In this document: positions 1-11,197 of the stretch, piece by piece
How positions within the stretch are numbered: position 1 is the first letter of the stretch
Layout of the letters: each line of letters opens with the position of its first letter
From: Ovis canadensis
Lineage: Eukaryota > Chordata > Mammalia > Artiodactyla > Bovidae
Reading direction: 5' to 3'
DNA length: 64,000 bases
NCBI RefSeq assembly: GCF_042477335.2
Contig: NC_091262.1
Coordinates: forward strand, 43,311,001-43,375,000
Translations under genes and position numbers: made by a program
Notes under the pieces: generated by a model
What the model was told of the DNA's origin: nothing
Database searches by the model: none
Seen by the model: only the letters and a program-made list of their open reading frames with translations

Positions 1-767
1 TGGAAGTGAGAAATAGATTCAAGGGCCTAGATCTGGTAGATAGAGTGCCTGATGAACTATGGAATGAGGTTTGTGACATTGTACAGGAGACAGGGAAAGA
101 CCATCCTCATGGAAAAGAAAAGCAGAAAAGCAAAATGGCTGTCTGGGGAGGTCTTACAAATAGCTATGAAAAGAAGGGAGGTGAAAAGCAAAGGAGAAAA
201 GGAAAGATATAAGCACCTGAATGCAGAGTTCCAAAGAATAGCAAGAAGAGATAAGAAAGTCTTCTTCAGCAATCAGTGCAAAGAAGTAGAGGAAAACAAC
301 AGAATGGGAAAGACTAGAGATCTCTTCAAGAAAATTAGAGATACCAAGGGAACATTTCATGCAAAGATGGGCTCGATAAAGGACAGAAATGGTATGGACC
401 TAACAGAAGCAGAAGATATTAAGAAGAGGTAGCAAGAATACATGGAAGAACTGTACCAAAAAGATCTTCACGACCCAGATAATCACGATGGTGTGATCAG
501 TCATCTAGAGCCAGACATCCTGGAATGTGAAGTCAAGTGCGCCTTAGAAAGCATCATTACGAACAAAGCTAGTGGAGGGGATGGAATTCCAGTTGAGCTA
601 TTTCAAATCCTGAAAGATGATGCTGTGAAAGTGCTGCACTCAATATGCCAGCAAATTTGGAAAACTCAGCAGTGGCCACAGGACTGGAAAAGGTCAGTTT
701 TCATTCCAATTCCAAAGAAAGGCAATGCCAAAGAATGCTCAAACTACCACACAATTGCACTTATCTC

Positions 768-1305
768 TACTGCTGCTTCTAAGTCACTTCAGTCGTGTCT
801 GACTCTGTGTGACCCCATAGACAACAGCCCACCAGGCTCCGCTGTCCCTGGGATTCTCCAGGCAAGAACACTGGAGCGGGTTGTCATTTCCTTCTCCAAT
901 GCATGAAAATGAAAAGTGAAAGGAGGTCGCTCAGTTGTGTCCGACTCTTCACGACCCCATGGACTGTAGCCTACCAGGCTTTTCCATCCATGGGATTTTC
1001 CAGGCAAGAGTACTGGAGTGGGATGCCATTGCCTTCTCCAAATTAATGTTTGCTGCTAAGTCGCTTCAGTCATGTCCGACTCTGTGCAACCCCAAAGACA
1101 GCAGCCCACCAGGTTCCCCCATCCCTGGGATACTCCAGGCAAGAACACTGGAGTGGGTTGCCATTTCCTTCTCCAGTGCGTGAAAGTGAAGTTGCTGAGT
1201 CGTGTCCGACTCTTAGCCACCCCATGGACTGTAGCCCACCAGGTTCCTGTGTCCATGGGATTTTCCAGGCAAGAGTACTGGAGTGGGGTGTCACTGCCTT
1301 CTCCA
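768..1305 (-). mobile_element. Two tandem Bov-A2 SINEs (four Bov-A units) inside BovB copy A
   Basis: Four related Bov-A units follow one another at about 768-905, 906-1045, 1046-1185 and 1186-1305, alternating between the two Bov-A2 half types. They lie antisense to the host BovB. Flanking direct repeats GCACTTATCTC (757-767) and GCACTCATCTC (1306-1316), one mismatch, mark a single insertion of the block or insertion followed by tandem duplication. Confidence 0.92.
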
Positions 1306-2568
1306 GCACTCATCTCACATGCTAGTAAAGTAATGCTCAAAATTCTCCAAGCCAGGCTTCAGCAATACATGAACCGTGAACTTTCTGATGTTCAAGCTGG
1401 TTTTAGAAAAGGCAGAGGAACCAGAGATCAAATTGCCAACATCCACTGGATCATGGAAAAAGCAAGAGAGTTCCAAAAAAACATCTATTTCTGCTTTATT
1501 GACCATGCCAAAGCCTTTGACTGTGTGGATCACAATAAACTGCGGAAAATTCTGAAAGAGATAGGAATACCAGACCACCTAACCTGCCTCTTGAGAAACC
1601 TGTATACAGGTCAGGAAGCAACAGTTAGAACTGGACATGGAACAATAGACTGGTTCCAAATAGGAAAAGGAGTATGTCAAGGCTGTATATTGTCACCGTG
1701 CTTATTTAACTTCTATGCAGAGTACATCATGAGAAACGCTGGGCTGGAGGAAGCACAAGCTGGAATCAAGATTGCTGAGAAAAATATCAATAACCTCAGA
1801 TATGCAGATGATACCACCCTTAGGGCAGAAAGTGAAGAGGAACTCAAAAGCCTCTTGATGAAAGTGAAAGAGGAGAGTGAAAGTGTTGGCTTAAAGCTCA
1901 ACATTAAGAATATGAAGATCATGGCATCTGGTCCCATCACTCCATGGGAAATAGATGGAGAAACAGTGGAAACAGTGTCAGATTTTATTTTTCTGGGCTC
2001 CAAAATCACTGCAGATGGTGACTGCAGTCATGAAATTAAAAGACGCTTACTCCATGGAAGAAAAGTTATGACCAACCTAGATAGCATATTCAAAAGCAGA
2101 GATATTACTTTGCCAACTAAGGTCCGTCTAGTCAAGGCTATGGTTTTTCCAGTGGTCATGTATGGATGTGAGAGTTGGACTGTGAAGAAGGCTGAGTGCC
2201 GAAGAACTGATGCTTTTGAACTGTGGTGTTGGAGAAGACTCTTGAGAGTTCCTTGGACTACAAGGAGATCCAACCAGTCCATTCAGAAGGAGATCAGCCC
2301 TGGGATTTCTTCGGAGGGAATGATGCTAAAGCTGAAACTCCAGTACTTTGGCCACCTCATGCGAAGAGTTGACTCATTGGAAAAGACTCTGATGCTGGGA
2401 GGGATTGGGGGCTGGAGAAGGGGACGACCGAGGATGAGATGGCTGGATGGCATCACTGACTCGATGGACGTGAGTCTGAGTGAACTCCAGGAGATGGTGA
2501 TGGACAGGGAGGCCTGGCGTGCTGCGATTCATGAGGTCGCAATGAGTCAGACACGACTGAGCAACTGA
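1072..2568 (+). pseudogene. BovB reverse transcriptase fragment (498-codon open frame)
   Basis: This is the longest open frame in the window. The first 80 or so codons are translated Bov-A2 SINE sequence and are not part of the original protein. From about 1317 the frame reads true BovB RT: fingers and palm text with [20 protein letters not shown] (a catalytic Asp region), [12 protein letters not shown] and the RYADD active site (catalytic Asp pair, 1801-1812). It continues into the C-terminal region with [10 protein letters not shown] and [11 protein letters not shown], and stops at the natural terminus before the CTGAA tail. The protein would act in target-primed reverse transcription. It lacks the N-terminal endonuclease and upstream RT motifs in the same uninterrupted frame, so I treat it as a fossil. 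Confidence 0.85.
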
Positions 2569-2729
2569 ACTGAACTGAACTGAGCTGAAGTCAGACTATG
2601 TAGTTAGGAATAAATTAGGTATCTTCAGTTAACAAACTTATGTATGTACCTACATAGAATTCTTACACACAGTTATATATCATAGACAGTACACCCCAAA
2701 GGTCTCTGGGATCTGTCCTTGTCTCCACA

Positions 2730-2900
2730 TTTCCACACTGACCACTGCAGTTTTGAACTCTTCATCCTTGGCCTACCTTTTTCGTCTCTTTAATCTGTCC
2801 CACACATACACTGCCCTCAGCATCCTTGATCTAAACACAGATCTAGTAATGTCCCACCTCTGATTAAAAATCCAACACCCTCTCACTCTCTACCTCGTTT
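2730..2900 (-). repeat. Possible L2 fragment
   Basis: Pyrimidine-rich text with CTCTGATTAAAAATCC and neighbouring phrases resembles L2 3' sequence read in reverse. The match is weak and recognised by eye only. Confidence 0.3.
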
Positions 2901-4399
2901 CTCACTAAGGGGGCCTTATAGATAGCTAGAGGAGATCACAGCAGGTAAAACTATCCCTCTGAAAACACATGCTTTGTCTTTAAAAGTTTATGTACATTTT
3001 TTTCATTCGTCTATAATTTATACTTGTTGGATTTAATGCAAATATTGTGCTTTGGACTGGTTCCATTTCTAGAAAAATATGCAGCGGCAAGCTGATCTTG
3101 CAGCTTCATGAATCCTCTGGCACACCACCACCACCTCCTCATATCCTGGGAGATATATCCTGATGAGGGCCCAAGACGAAATCTAAACTCTGCAGAGCCA
3201 CTCAACATACCTTATGCTCAACATCTCTTCTGTCTATGGTATGAAGTCACCTTAGCCCTCCTACCAAAAGATAACCCCCATCGTTCATCTTGCAAGGTGT
3301 GTTTCTAGAACATCATTCTTACAAAAGGGTATGCAAGAGAAAGTTAGTAGTTTGGTTAGTATGACATCTGTCTTTTAAAAATCCTCAACACACATAAGCA
3401 CATTCAAGGTTCTGTAAAGCTTTGCAGCACAACTGCAGCCAAGATCAACTGGGAGCCAGTTTCCCACAGAATGCACCTTGCTGAGGGTATGGTGTCCTCC
3501 CGCTCCCATTTTTCTTCACTCTGTTCGCCTCACCGGGAAAGCCCTCCAGGTTTTCTCCAACTGGCAAACTCCTACTCACCTTTAGAAATCTAATTCCTAG
3601 CCACCTGGCTGGAAGTAAATACTTCCTCCTAGGTGTGTCTGTACCAGATTTGCATTCAGGTATATGTGAGATACTCTTGAATTTACATGTCAGCCTCCAT
3701 AGATAAGACTGTGAATTACAGAAGTAGAAATAATCCCTTAACCATGTATAAATTCCCAGAATCTAGCAAAGTCCAGAGAAGATTTCAATAAAAAATATGT
3801 GTTGAATAAACTGATAAACAGGTAAACAGTTGTCCATGGAAATAAGACACGTAGAATCATACATTATCTCCCTGTTACTCCAGTCGGGAAATCTCTGCTG
3901 GCAGAAAGCAGAACAATAACAAGATTTGGAAGGAAAAGAGTCTCTAGAACAGCCCAGTCAGAATGGGCAAAGGACCTCTGGAACTGAATTTGTAACGAGA
4001 ATCTGATGCCAGTTAGGGCTTGCCACATGAATCAGTTATGAGTCACTGTATCTCTGTCCAGGGTCCTGAGAGTCCGGCTGGAAAGCCCTGGCTCTGTCTC
4101 AAAACCAGACAGACTCAAGTCTGGCTGGAATACAAATGTTTGCATATTTCATTATTTCTGATATAGAGACTTCCTTTTCACTCTAATCTCAGGACAGTCA
4201 CATTCAATCAGTTACACTCAAGTGGTTTAAATAAATTAAGCCGATTTTTCTACAAAAGAAGTTAAGGATTCTAAAGGAGGCCGGACATACAAAGGACTTG
4301 CAAGGCAGCTGTGCGTGTTCTACACAGCCCTGCCTCTAATCAGTGAGTAACCCTGGCCAAGAGACCACACCTTTCTAGGCATTGATGTCCCAACCTTTG

Positions 4400-4620
4400 A
4401 GTAGCTACATTATGAAGATAAAGCAAATCTTCAGTGAATTATCAGTGTGTGGCAAGCGCGTTCTCTTATTTAATCCTCTCAAAACCCTGTGAAGTGGACA
4501 TTATTCTCATTTTACACATGAGGAAACAGAGCTCAGAAAGTAAATTTGTTGAAGGCCACTCCATGAGCTCACAGTATTTATTGGCAAGCTGGGAAGTTCA
4601 ACACATTCACAGCTAGATCC
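4400..4620 (-). repeat. MIR SINE fragment
   Basis: Contains the MIR reverse-complement core: TTTAATCCTCTCAAAACCC, then ATTTTACACATGAGGAAAC, then CAGAGCTCAGAAAG. This is an ancient mammalian SINE, partly decayed, in CHRNA7 intron 2. Confidence 0.75.
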
Positions 4621-5187
4621 ATGGTCAACGTGAGACCAAAGCTTTCTCCCCTCCCACCCTCCCGTGACCTCTGGCTGCTGACAGTGGTCTTCACGAGCAC
4701 TTCTCTCTGGTATTGCAATGTTGATGACACACACTGCTTATATAATTCTTCTTAAAATCTTCTAACTTGACAAATGTTTGCATTTCACTGTTTTTTTTTA
4801 GTTGTCCCATCATGTAACCGTAGTTTATACCCAAATTTTTCATAAAAGCCAAAATCTCTCATGTAATTTGACTCCTGAAAGGTCTCTTAAAGAGATGGAG
4901 GTACTAGGAAGAAGACTGCAGCTTCCTGGTGAGTGGTCTTCTCTCCAAAAGAGACTGCCACAGCCTACGGCACGTGCTCCCCTTGGTCACTGCTCCTGCT
5001 CCCTAGCTCAGTAGCCACTGTCCTTCCACATCCCAAGCATCCAGGACAAGGACCAGCCCAAGACCAGGAGTTGTGACACACACATACCCACAGTGAGGCC
5101 CACTTGGGGCCAACCCCAGGCAAGTGGCCTTGGGGTGGCTTTCATTTTCTCACTACTTTGGAGTGTGCTAGCTCACCTAGTCCTCTG

Positions 5188-5242
5188 TAATGTGCGTGTG
5201 TGCGTGTGTGCATGTGTGCGTGTTGGGGGTGGGGGGTAATTT
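5188..5242. repeat. GT-rich simple repeat
   Basis: Imperfect (GTGTGC)n ending in a G-rich run (GGGGGTGGGGGG). Confidence 0.85.
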
Positions 5243-5409
5243 TGTTTTATTTAGATGAAAATGACCCCTGTCTTCTAACTTTGCAGTCTCTCAAAGTTGC
5301 CTCCACAGTCTTCAGGTCATCACATTGACAGCTCAAGTGCTATCTTGTCCAAGGTGTTAACAGGAAAGTACAGACTCAGAATGCTTGAGAAACTTAGCAA
5401 AGATCAACC

Positions 5410-5621
5410 AGGTTTCCCCTGTGGCTCAGCGGTAAAGAATCCTCCTGCAATGCAGGAGACACAGGTTCAATCCCTGGGTTGGGAAGATCCTCTGGAGGAG
5501 GGCATGGCAACCAACTCTAGTATTCTTTCCTGGAGAATCCCCATGTACAGAGGAGCCTGGCAGGCTACAGTCCATAGGTCTGAAGAGTTGGACATGACTG
5601 AATCAACTTGACATGCATACC
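5410..5621 (+). mobile_element. Bov-tA SINE
   Basis: A tRNA-derived head (GGTTTCCCCTGTGGCTCAGC, then a B-box-like GGTTCAATCCC) is followed by a Bov-A body ending GGACATGACTGAATC. In CHRNA7 intron 2. Confidence 0.93.
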
Positions 5622-6986
5622 TAAGACCAATTATCCAGAAATGAGCAGAGCCAGAACCTACCAAGGCTCCCAAGGACAAATCCTATGATTCCTAAAGTAA
5701 CAGAGAAGCTGCTCCATAAAGTCTGCCTCCCCAAATGCCACAGGACTTGTGCCCACCCCACCCATCCCCCAAAGCCTCTGAGATTCCATTTCTCTGCCCT
5801 GGCTCTGCTCAACACCAGGGCAGCTTTCTCAGCACCTCTTCCCCTAACCCCATATCTCTGTCCTTTCCTTCTTCCTACAGTCCAAACTCTCTAAACAGCA
5901 ATTTTTGCCCTGGTAACCCACGGGACAGCACTTATCTGCTTTTACAGCTCTGCAGCGAAATAGTTTGTCCACATCACTGCATACACACTGAGTATTTTGA
6001 AGCATAGGTCTAACTGTGGAATAGAAGGAACTATACATTTAACACAGGTGTCCTGTGGGAAAAGCAGCCATTCATCTTAGCAATTTTAACTAGATTAAAT
6101 GATGCAACATACAACAGTTTAATAGAACAGGCACTCTTTATTTGTAGGATTATGAAATCTCACCTGTCTTCTTACACTTCTGGAGGCTCTTAGCACTTTC
6201 CACCTGTTGTAGTTTTTCTCACATCCCTTTCCTACCACATTCTCCCCTCCTTGGAACATCATCATCCCTGTATACTGCTCCAGAGCCGAGTCCAATGCTT
6301 TGTACAGGCTAGACACTGAAACTCACTTATAATGACTTAAATGCTTTCATTAAATATTTGTACTGTATGAAGGATGTGCCAATGAAAAGTGAATATCCAA
6401 AGCAATCTAGAAGAGCAGAAGAACAAACTTATCCAGATTTTACACAGATCTGCCAATTAAAGTGAGCACCAATAAGTCTGCAAGAAGCCCGTGGGGCTGG
6501 AAGCAGTTGCCTGAACAAGCAGACAAGTGAATCCGGGCAGCGGAGCCTTGCTCATCTTCAGAGCAGAACCACCTGCATTAACCTCCCCAGGAAAGCAAAC
6601 CATGCCCATTATTGGAACTGGGGAGGGGGGTCTAAATGCTCACAGCCGGCCCTCTGCCTGGACAGACGAGTCAGCTGCAAAGCCCAGGGCCAGACCCCTA
6701 CCCAGGGAAGCGGGAGAAAAGTCTAGAAATGCCTAAATTGACACCCATGTCAGACTGCATGCCAATACTTATACCAGAAGGGGTACTAATGTGTGACCAT
6801 TCGCACCTATTCTTGATGATTCCTGACTCAGGATGGAGATACTTTCACCCTGAGTTTCTAATCTGAGGGCAAGTCAGGTCTGAAGTACCAGCGCACAGGT
6901 GGCCTGGGAACGCCAGGTTTCTCCCTGGGCAGCTGGGGAAACCGAGGCACACGGCGGCGGGCAGGCCCGGGCCGGCCGGAACTTAC

Positions 6987-7126
6987 CACGTCCATGATCT
7001 GCAGGAGGCTCAGGGAGAAGTAGACTGTGAGCGGCAGCGAGTCGTTGGCCACCGGCCTCTCCAGGGGGTTGTAGTTCTTCACCAGGTCCTTGTAGAGCTT
7101 CCTCTGGAACTCGCCTTGGAGGGACA
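6987..7126 (-). CDS. CHRNA7: CHRNA7 exon 2 (start of ligand-binding domain)
   Basis: This 140-base internal exon is preceded by a pyrimidine-rich tract and AG acceptor (7128-7127) and followed by the donor GTAAGT (6986-6981). Joined to exon 1 (46+140=186 bases, 62 codons) it reads [20 protein letters not shown] and onward to QIMDV, ending in phase 0. These residues are the N-terminal helix and first beta strand of the Cys-loop receptor extracellular domain. The sequon NDS (Asn at precursor residue 43, mature residue 24) is a conserved N-glycosylation site of alpha-7. I recall a Gln after that sequon in the human protein; here it is Leu, which I read as lineage variation. No stop or frameshift is present. 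The later exons, carrying the Cys-loop, transmembrane segments and vicinal cysteines, lie beyond the left edge of the window. Confidence 0.95.
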
Positions 7127-7387
7127 CTTCGGGGAGAGGAAAGGAGAGACGCGCGGGCTGCTCAGTGAAAGCCGGCGGGGATGCGCCCCCTGCCCGCACC
7201 CCCAGCCGCCCAAGCAGCGCAGCCCAGAAGTGCCGGGCTCGCCTTCCCTCGGCAGCGCCTCCCGCCGCCCTCAGCAGCAGGCGCGAATCCCCAATCCCGT
7301 CCCCGGCGCGGGGCGCCCCGAGCCGCCTGGGATGCGCCTGGGATCCCACGGAGCAAGAGTGATGGGTGGAGAGACCGGCGACTTTAC
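7127..7387 (-). other. CHRNA7: CHRNA7 intron 1 (261 bases)
   Basis: A short GC-rich intron bounded by GTAAAG (7387-7382) and CCCCGAAG (ending 7127). It splits a Val codon after its first base. It lies within the CpG island and contains no repeat. A short first intron between the signal-peptide exon and exon 2 is what I expect of CHRNA7. Confidence 0.9.
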
Positions 7388-7433
7388 CGTGCAAGATCGA
7401 CGCTGCCAGCGCCAGGCACAGCGAGCCGCGCAT
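7388..7433 (-). CDS. CHRNA7: CHRNA7 exon 1, coding part (signal peptide)
   Basis: First coding exon of the alpha-7 nicotinic acetylcholine receptor subunit, which forms homopentameric, calcium-permeable, ligand-gated channels in the plasma membrane. Reading minus from ATG at 7433 gives [15 protein letters not shown] plus the first base of a Val codon, followed by a GTAAAG donor at 7387-7382. The peptide has the hydrophobic core of a secretory signal. It is about three residues shorter than the human N-terminus as I remember it, and it matches my memory of the bovine protein. With exon 2 the predicted precursor begins with a signal of about 19 residues, then mature GEFQRKLYK. The start is supported by family match, by position in a CpG island and by correct splicing phase (46 coding bases). 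The reading frame runs open through the donor, so a naive ORF would wrongly include the intron. Confidence 0.95.
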
Positions 7434-7760
7434 GTTGGGGGCCGGAGCTGCGCGTCTCAGAAACCAGCCCTGGCCTGCGCCTGCGGCCGCAAAGCCGCCT
7501 CACCCGGCTCTGCTGGCGCGCCTTTAAAAAGCCCAGCGCGCGCCCACGCCCCGCCCGCCCCCGCGCGCCTCTCCTCGTGACGAGCCCCGCCCCCGTCCCC
7601 CGCACCCCTCCCCCCGACCAGCCCGCCGCCCGACCCCAGCGCTGGGCGGCCGCGGAGGAGACAGTAGCCCAGAAGTCCCGGAGACGCGCGCCCCCCCGCC
7701 GCGTCCGTCTTCACCGAGCGGTACCCGCGTGCCCGAGGCTGTGAACGGCCAGGGTCTGCC
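7434..7760 (-). promoter_or_regulatory. CHRNA7: CHRNA7 proximal promoter and 5'UTR
   Basis: Immediately upstream of the CHRNA7 ATG the minus strand carries TTTTTAAA (7523-7530, about 90 bases upstream), a perfect Egr-1-type site GCGTGGGCG (7541-7549) and GC boxes GGGCGG at 7551-7556 and 7587-7592. It also has an interrupted palindrome, CTCGT-C-ACGAG on the minus strand, around 7574-7584 that includes a CRE-like core (TGACG on the plus strand). From memory, the bovine alpha-7 promoter depends on GC boxes, E-box-like elements and Egr-1, which fits this layout. The transcription start is not visible from sequence alone; between the TATA-like box and the ATG is the simplest reading. Confidence 0.8.
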
Positions 7761-8846
7761 TGTCTCTTCTGTCCTTTGTCCCCGGTCCGTTCGCTGCCAC
7801 TCTCAGGCAGAAGCCACGCCGGGTCGCTGGAAGAACGGTGGGACCCTTCTGAATCTGGCTCCCCAGGGCCCTGCCTCCACGCCAGCTGCTGGATGCGAAG
7901 CCCAGGAACCAGGCTCTCACAGGTTCGCGAGTCCACCCAAAGGAAAGGAGACAGACGTGAGACAGGTCCCTCCTACCCCCGCGAGCTGTGGTGGATGTTC
8001 TTCCAGCAACCATTTGCTGGGCATCACCGGCCTGATTCTCAGATGGCTCTGGAGGTGTCCAGAGGAGAGCCGAAATCTGCCAGGGAAGCATTATTCAAGG
8101 AGGAGACGCTGCAAAAGTGTGTGATGAAATTCCCAGTGTATATCTTCTTTATGTTTAGTTCTCTTTTAAAGGCAATTCAAAAGGCTGAGGTGGGGGCGGG
8201 GGAAGTTAACTCTCAGCTCCTTGCCAGAGGACAGGCAAAAGTTGGTGGTGTGATCTAGGCTTTTTTTTTTTTTTTTTTTTGCCAGCGAAAGGTCATTGCC
8301 AAGGGAAGCTTCTGAGCAGACACCAATCAAGAGGTCAAGGGGTTAATCATACCCCAGATGTTGAAGAGGGGGCCTGATCTGGGAGCGGATGGAGGAGAGA
8401 ATGCTGAGGAGAGCCTTCAAAAGTGGTGGGTAAACTCTATCCCTTTTGCCCTCAGCAAGCATGTTGCAGAAAGCTGAGAGCAGATGGGTACCTGCACTCA
8501 AGTTAGGTGGTCTGCAGCTCAGCTTCCTTAGGCCCCAGAGAATCAGAGCTCCACCAGATGTTAGGATCACTGTGGACCAGCAGAGGCAACGCCTGTATGT
8601 CTGAATTGCATAAGGCCCAGAATTCTTGGATAGCACCAAAAACTAGGGGAAAGCTTACCAAAGTGTGCCTGCCCATGAATTTACCCCAACATCAGGAATG
8701 GGCAGCTAAATAAGTTCTTTGATTTGGAAAAACAAAGAAGCATGCCAGCCTTGCAATGAAGTGTCTTGTAGCAAAAAAAAAAAAAAAAAGAAAACCCACT
8801 TTATATGTATATATATTTAGACATGATGCATATATAAATAATCAGT
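7761..8846. other. CHRNA7 5' flank, no gene recognised
   Basis: Moderately GC-rich near the island, then single-copy-like. It contains a run of about 20 T at 8261-8280 and an A run near 8771-8788. The overlapping ORFs at 7729-8258 are unsupported. This could hold distal regulatory sequence, but I see nothing specific. Confidence 0.6.
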
Positions 8847-10213
8847 ATCAGTTCAGTTCAGTCACTCAGTCGTGTCCGACTCTTTGCGACCCCATGAATC
8901 GCAGCATGCCAGGCCTCCCTGTCCATCACCATCTCCCGGAGTTCACTCAGACTCAAGTCCATAGAGTCCGTGATGCCATCCAGCCATCTCATCCTGGGTC
9001 GTCCCCTTCTCCTCCTGCCCCGAATCTCTCCCAGCATCAGAGTCTTTTCCAATGAGTCAGCTCTTTGCATGAGGTGGCCAAAGGACTGGAACTTCAGCTT
9101 TAGCATCATTCCTTCCAAAGAACTCCCAGGGTTGATCTCCTTCAGAATGGACTGGTTAGATCTCCTTGCAGTCCAAGGAACTCTCAAGAGTCTTCTCCAA
9201 CACCACAGTTCAAAAGCATCAATTCTTCAGCGCTCAGCCTTCTTCACAGTCCAACTCTCACATCCATACATGACCACAGGAAAAACCATAGCCTTGTCTA
9301 GATGGACTTTAGTCGGCAAAGTAATGTCTCTGCTTCTGAATATACTATCTAGGTTGGTCATAACTTTTCTTCCAAGGAGTAAGCGTCTTTTAATTTCATG
9401 GCTGCAGTCACCATCTGCAGTGATTTTGGAGCCCCCCAAAATAAAATCTGACACTGTTTCTACTATTTCCCCATCTAGTTCCCATGAAGTGATGGGACCA
9501 GATGCCATGATCTTCATATTCTGAATGTTGAGCTTTAAGCCAACTTTTCCCCTCTCCTCTTTCACTTTCATCAAGAGGCTTTTTAGCTCCTCTTCACTTT
9601 CTGCCATAAGGGTGGTATCATCCGCATATCTGAGGTTATTGATATTTCTCCCGGCAATCTTGATTCCAGCTTGTGTTTCTTCCAGTCCAGCATTTCTCAT
9701 GATGTACTCTGCATATAAGTTAAATAAGCAGGGTAACAATATACCGCCTTGATGTACTCCTTTTCCTATTTGGAACCAGTCTTTTGTTCCATGTTCTGTT
9801 CTAATTGTTACTTCCTGACCTGCATACAGATTTCTCAAGAAGCAGGTCAGGTGGTCTGGTATTCCCATCTCTTTCAGAATTTTCCACAGTTTATTGTGAT
9901 CCACACAGTCAAAGGCTTTGGCATAGTCAATAAAGCAGACGTAGATGTTTTTTCTGGAACTCTCTTGCTTTTTCCATGATCCAGCAGATGTTGGCAATTT
10001 GATCTCTGGTTCCTCTGCCTTTTCTAAAACCAGCTTGGACATCAGGGAGTTCACGGTTCCCGTATTACTGAAGCCTGGCTTGTAGAATTTTGAACATTAC
10101 TTTACTAGTATGTGAGATGAGTGCAACTGTGTGGTAGTTTGAGCATTCTTTTGCATTGCCTTTCTTTGGAATTGGAATGAAAACTGACCTTTTCCTGTCC
10201 TGTGGTCACTGCG
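8847..10213 (-). mobile_element. BovB LINE copy B, 5'-truncated
   Basis: Reverse complement of BovB from the inverted CTGAA tail (near 8850) to RT text ending at the CTGTGGTCACTGC region (10200-10212). The RT frame on the minus strand is open from about 9975 down to 8858 except for one stop at 9227-9229; YADD is at 9617-9628. The conserved GKGV motif is followed by HQGGI. The frame is locally shifted at 9975-10054. Younger BovB group. It mirrors copy A on the other side of CHRNA7 exons 1-2. Confidence 0.96.
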
Positions 10214-10801
10214 TTGATAAATGTACCAAGATCCTAAAAGAAGGAAGGGTTCATTCTTTCCGGAGAATGGTTCATAGAAAAGGTGACTGCTGACCTGGGC
10301 TTGCCTCAAAGAAGGTGTTTGATGGGAACCCCAGAGCAGGGATTCCTGGTGAGCAGACAGGCATCATCTTCACTTCATCTGGTTCCTGAGTTCTACAGCA
10401 TCTGTGGCAGCCAGGATACACACAGAATTGGCATGTGGTAAAGGAATGAGCTACACAGTATTGGCTGCTAGCAAAAAGGGAGTCAGACAAGGGAAATAAA
10501 ACCCAACAGAATAGAGGGATCATAAACATCAATTGGAAAATTGCCAGTGACACACCACCTCCTCTGGTCCTATGAGCACAGCTCTTACTCGCCTACACAT
10601 TACCTGCAAGTATCTAAAAGCTCTGCCTTCCATCCTAGAGGGATATGAGCCCAGAGGGGCCAAGGAACTTCATATATGTGTAGTATGGTCGTGGGGATCA
10701 AGGTCCTGGAAGCATAACTATTTCCTTGCCTCCCCTGTACCTTACAATGCCAGAAATCTCAAATTAAACCATTTTCCAGTGGGACAGCAAGTCAATAAGT
10801 A
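10214..10801. other. Unassigned sequence
   Basis: About 590 bases between copy B and the Tigger element. I recognise no repeat, exon or RNA; short ORFs on both strands lack any family signature. Confidence 0.5.
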
Positions 10802-11197
10802 CAGATCTTCCTCAACTTACATTGGGCTTACATCTGGATAAACCCATTGCAAGTTGAAAATATTATAAGCTGAAAATGCATTGAATACAACCTAACCTAC
10901 CAAACATCAAAGATTAGTTTAGCCTACCTTGGACATGCTCAGAACACTTACATTAGTTTACATTAGCCTATGGTGCAACTTTGTATTGAGCAAGTTTATT
11001 GATATAGTTTTTCCAAGAGCATTTGCTCACTTTATACCACTGTGTCACATTTGCTAATTCTCACAATATTTCGAAGTTTTTCATTAAAATTATATTCTTT
11101 ATGGTTATCTGTAATTAGTGATCCTTGATATCATTGTTCAAGTTCTGAAGCACCACAGACCACACTCATATAAGATAGCAAACTTGATAAAAACTGT

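Larger units (their letters stand above)
1..2590 (+). mobile_element. BovB LINE copy A, 5' cut by window edge, reverse transcriptase nearly open
   Basis: RTE-clade non-LTR retrotransposon, recognised from its endonuclease-RT linker, RT and the 3' tail of repeated CTGAA units at 2565-2590. The protein frame suffers a shift near position 100 (apparent two-base loss), one stop replacing a Trp codon (TAG 430-432) and the SINE block at 768-1305. From 1317 to 2568 the RT and C-terminal region is open, with YADD at 1801-1812. It belongs to the younger BovB group in this window, with the marker text GCTGGGAGGGATTGGGGG near 2394. It lies inside CHRNA7 intron 2, antisense to the gene. Confidence 0.97.
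2591..6986 (-). other. CHRNA7: CHRNA7 intron 2, promoter-proximal part
   Basis: The intron continues left through the BovB at 1-2590 and out of the window. Within it I recognise a weak L2-like stretch (about 2730-2900), a MIR (about 4400-4620), a GT-rich low-complexity run and one Bov-tA. The remainder (2900-4390, 4620-5180, 5622-6980) looks single-copy and I recognise no exon. Short ORFs at 4802-5014, 5685-6007 and 6527-6866 have no domain signature or splice context and are left out. Confidence 0.75.
6890..7760. promoter_or_regulatory. CpG island over CHRNA7 exons 1-2
   Basis: The segment is visibly rich in CpG and G+C (many CGCG and GCGC runs), while the flanks on both sides are AT-rich. 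It covers exon 2, intron 1, exon 1 and the promoter. Several long ORFs on both strands here are by-products of low stop-codon density, not genes. Confidence 0.9.

Noticed and set aside
1072..2568. An active autonomous BovB
   Set aside because: Copy A has an open RT region, but a frameshift near 100, a stop at 430-432 and a 538-base SINE block separate it from the endonuclease; no copy in the window is intact.
6858..7433. A single 191-codon minus-strand ORF starting at the CHRNA7 ATG
   Set aside because: It reads through a clear GT donor, an AG acceptor and a second donor; only 7388-7433 and 6987-7126 match CHRNA7, so it is two exons and intron read-through.
7181..7936. Long GC-rich ORFs on both strands over the CpG island (for example 187 codons plus, 159 codons minus)
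   Set aside because: They overlap CHRNA7 exon 1, its promoter and each other. Low stop-codon density in CpG-rich DNA explains them, and their residues are low-complexity Pro/Ala/Arg with no domain.
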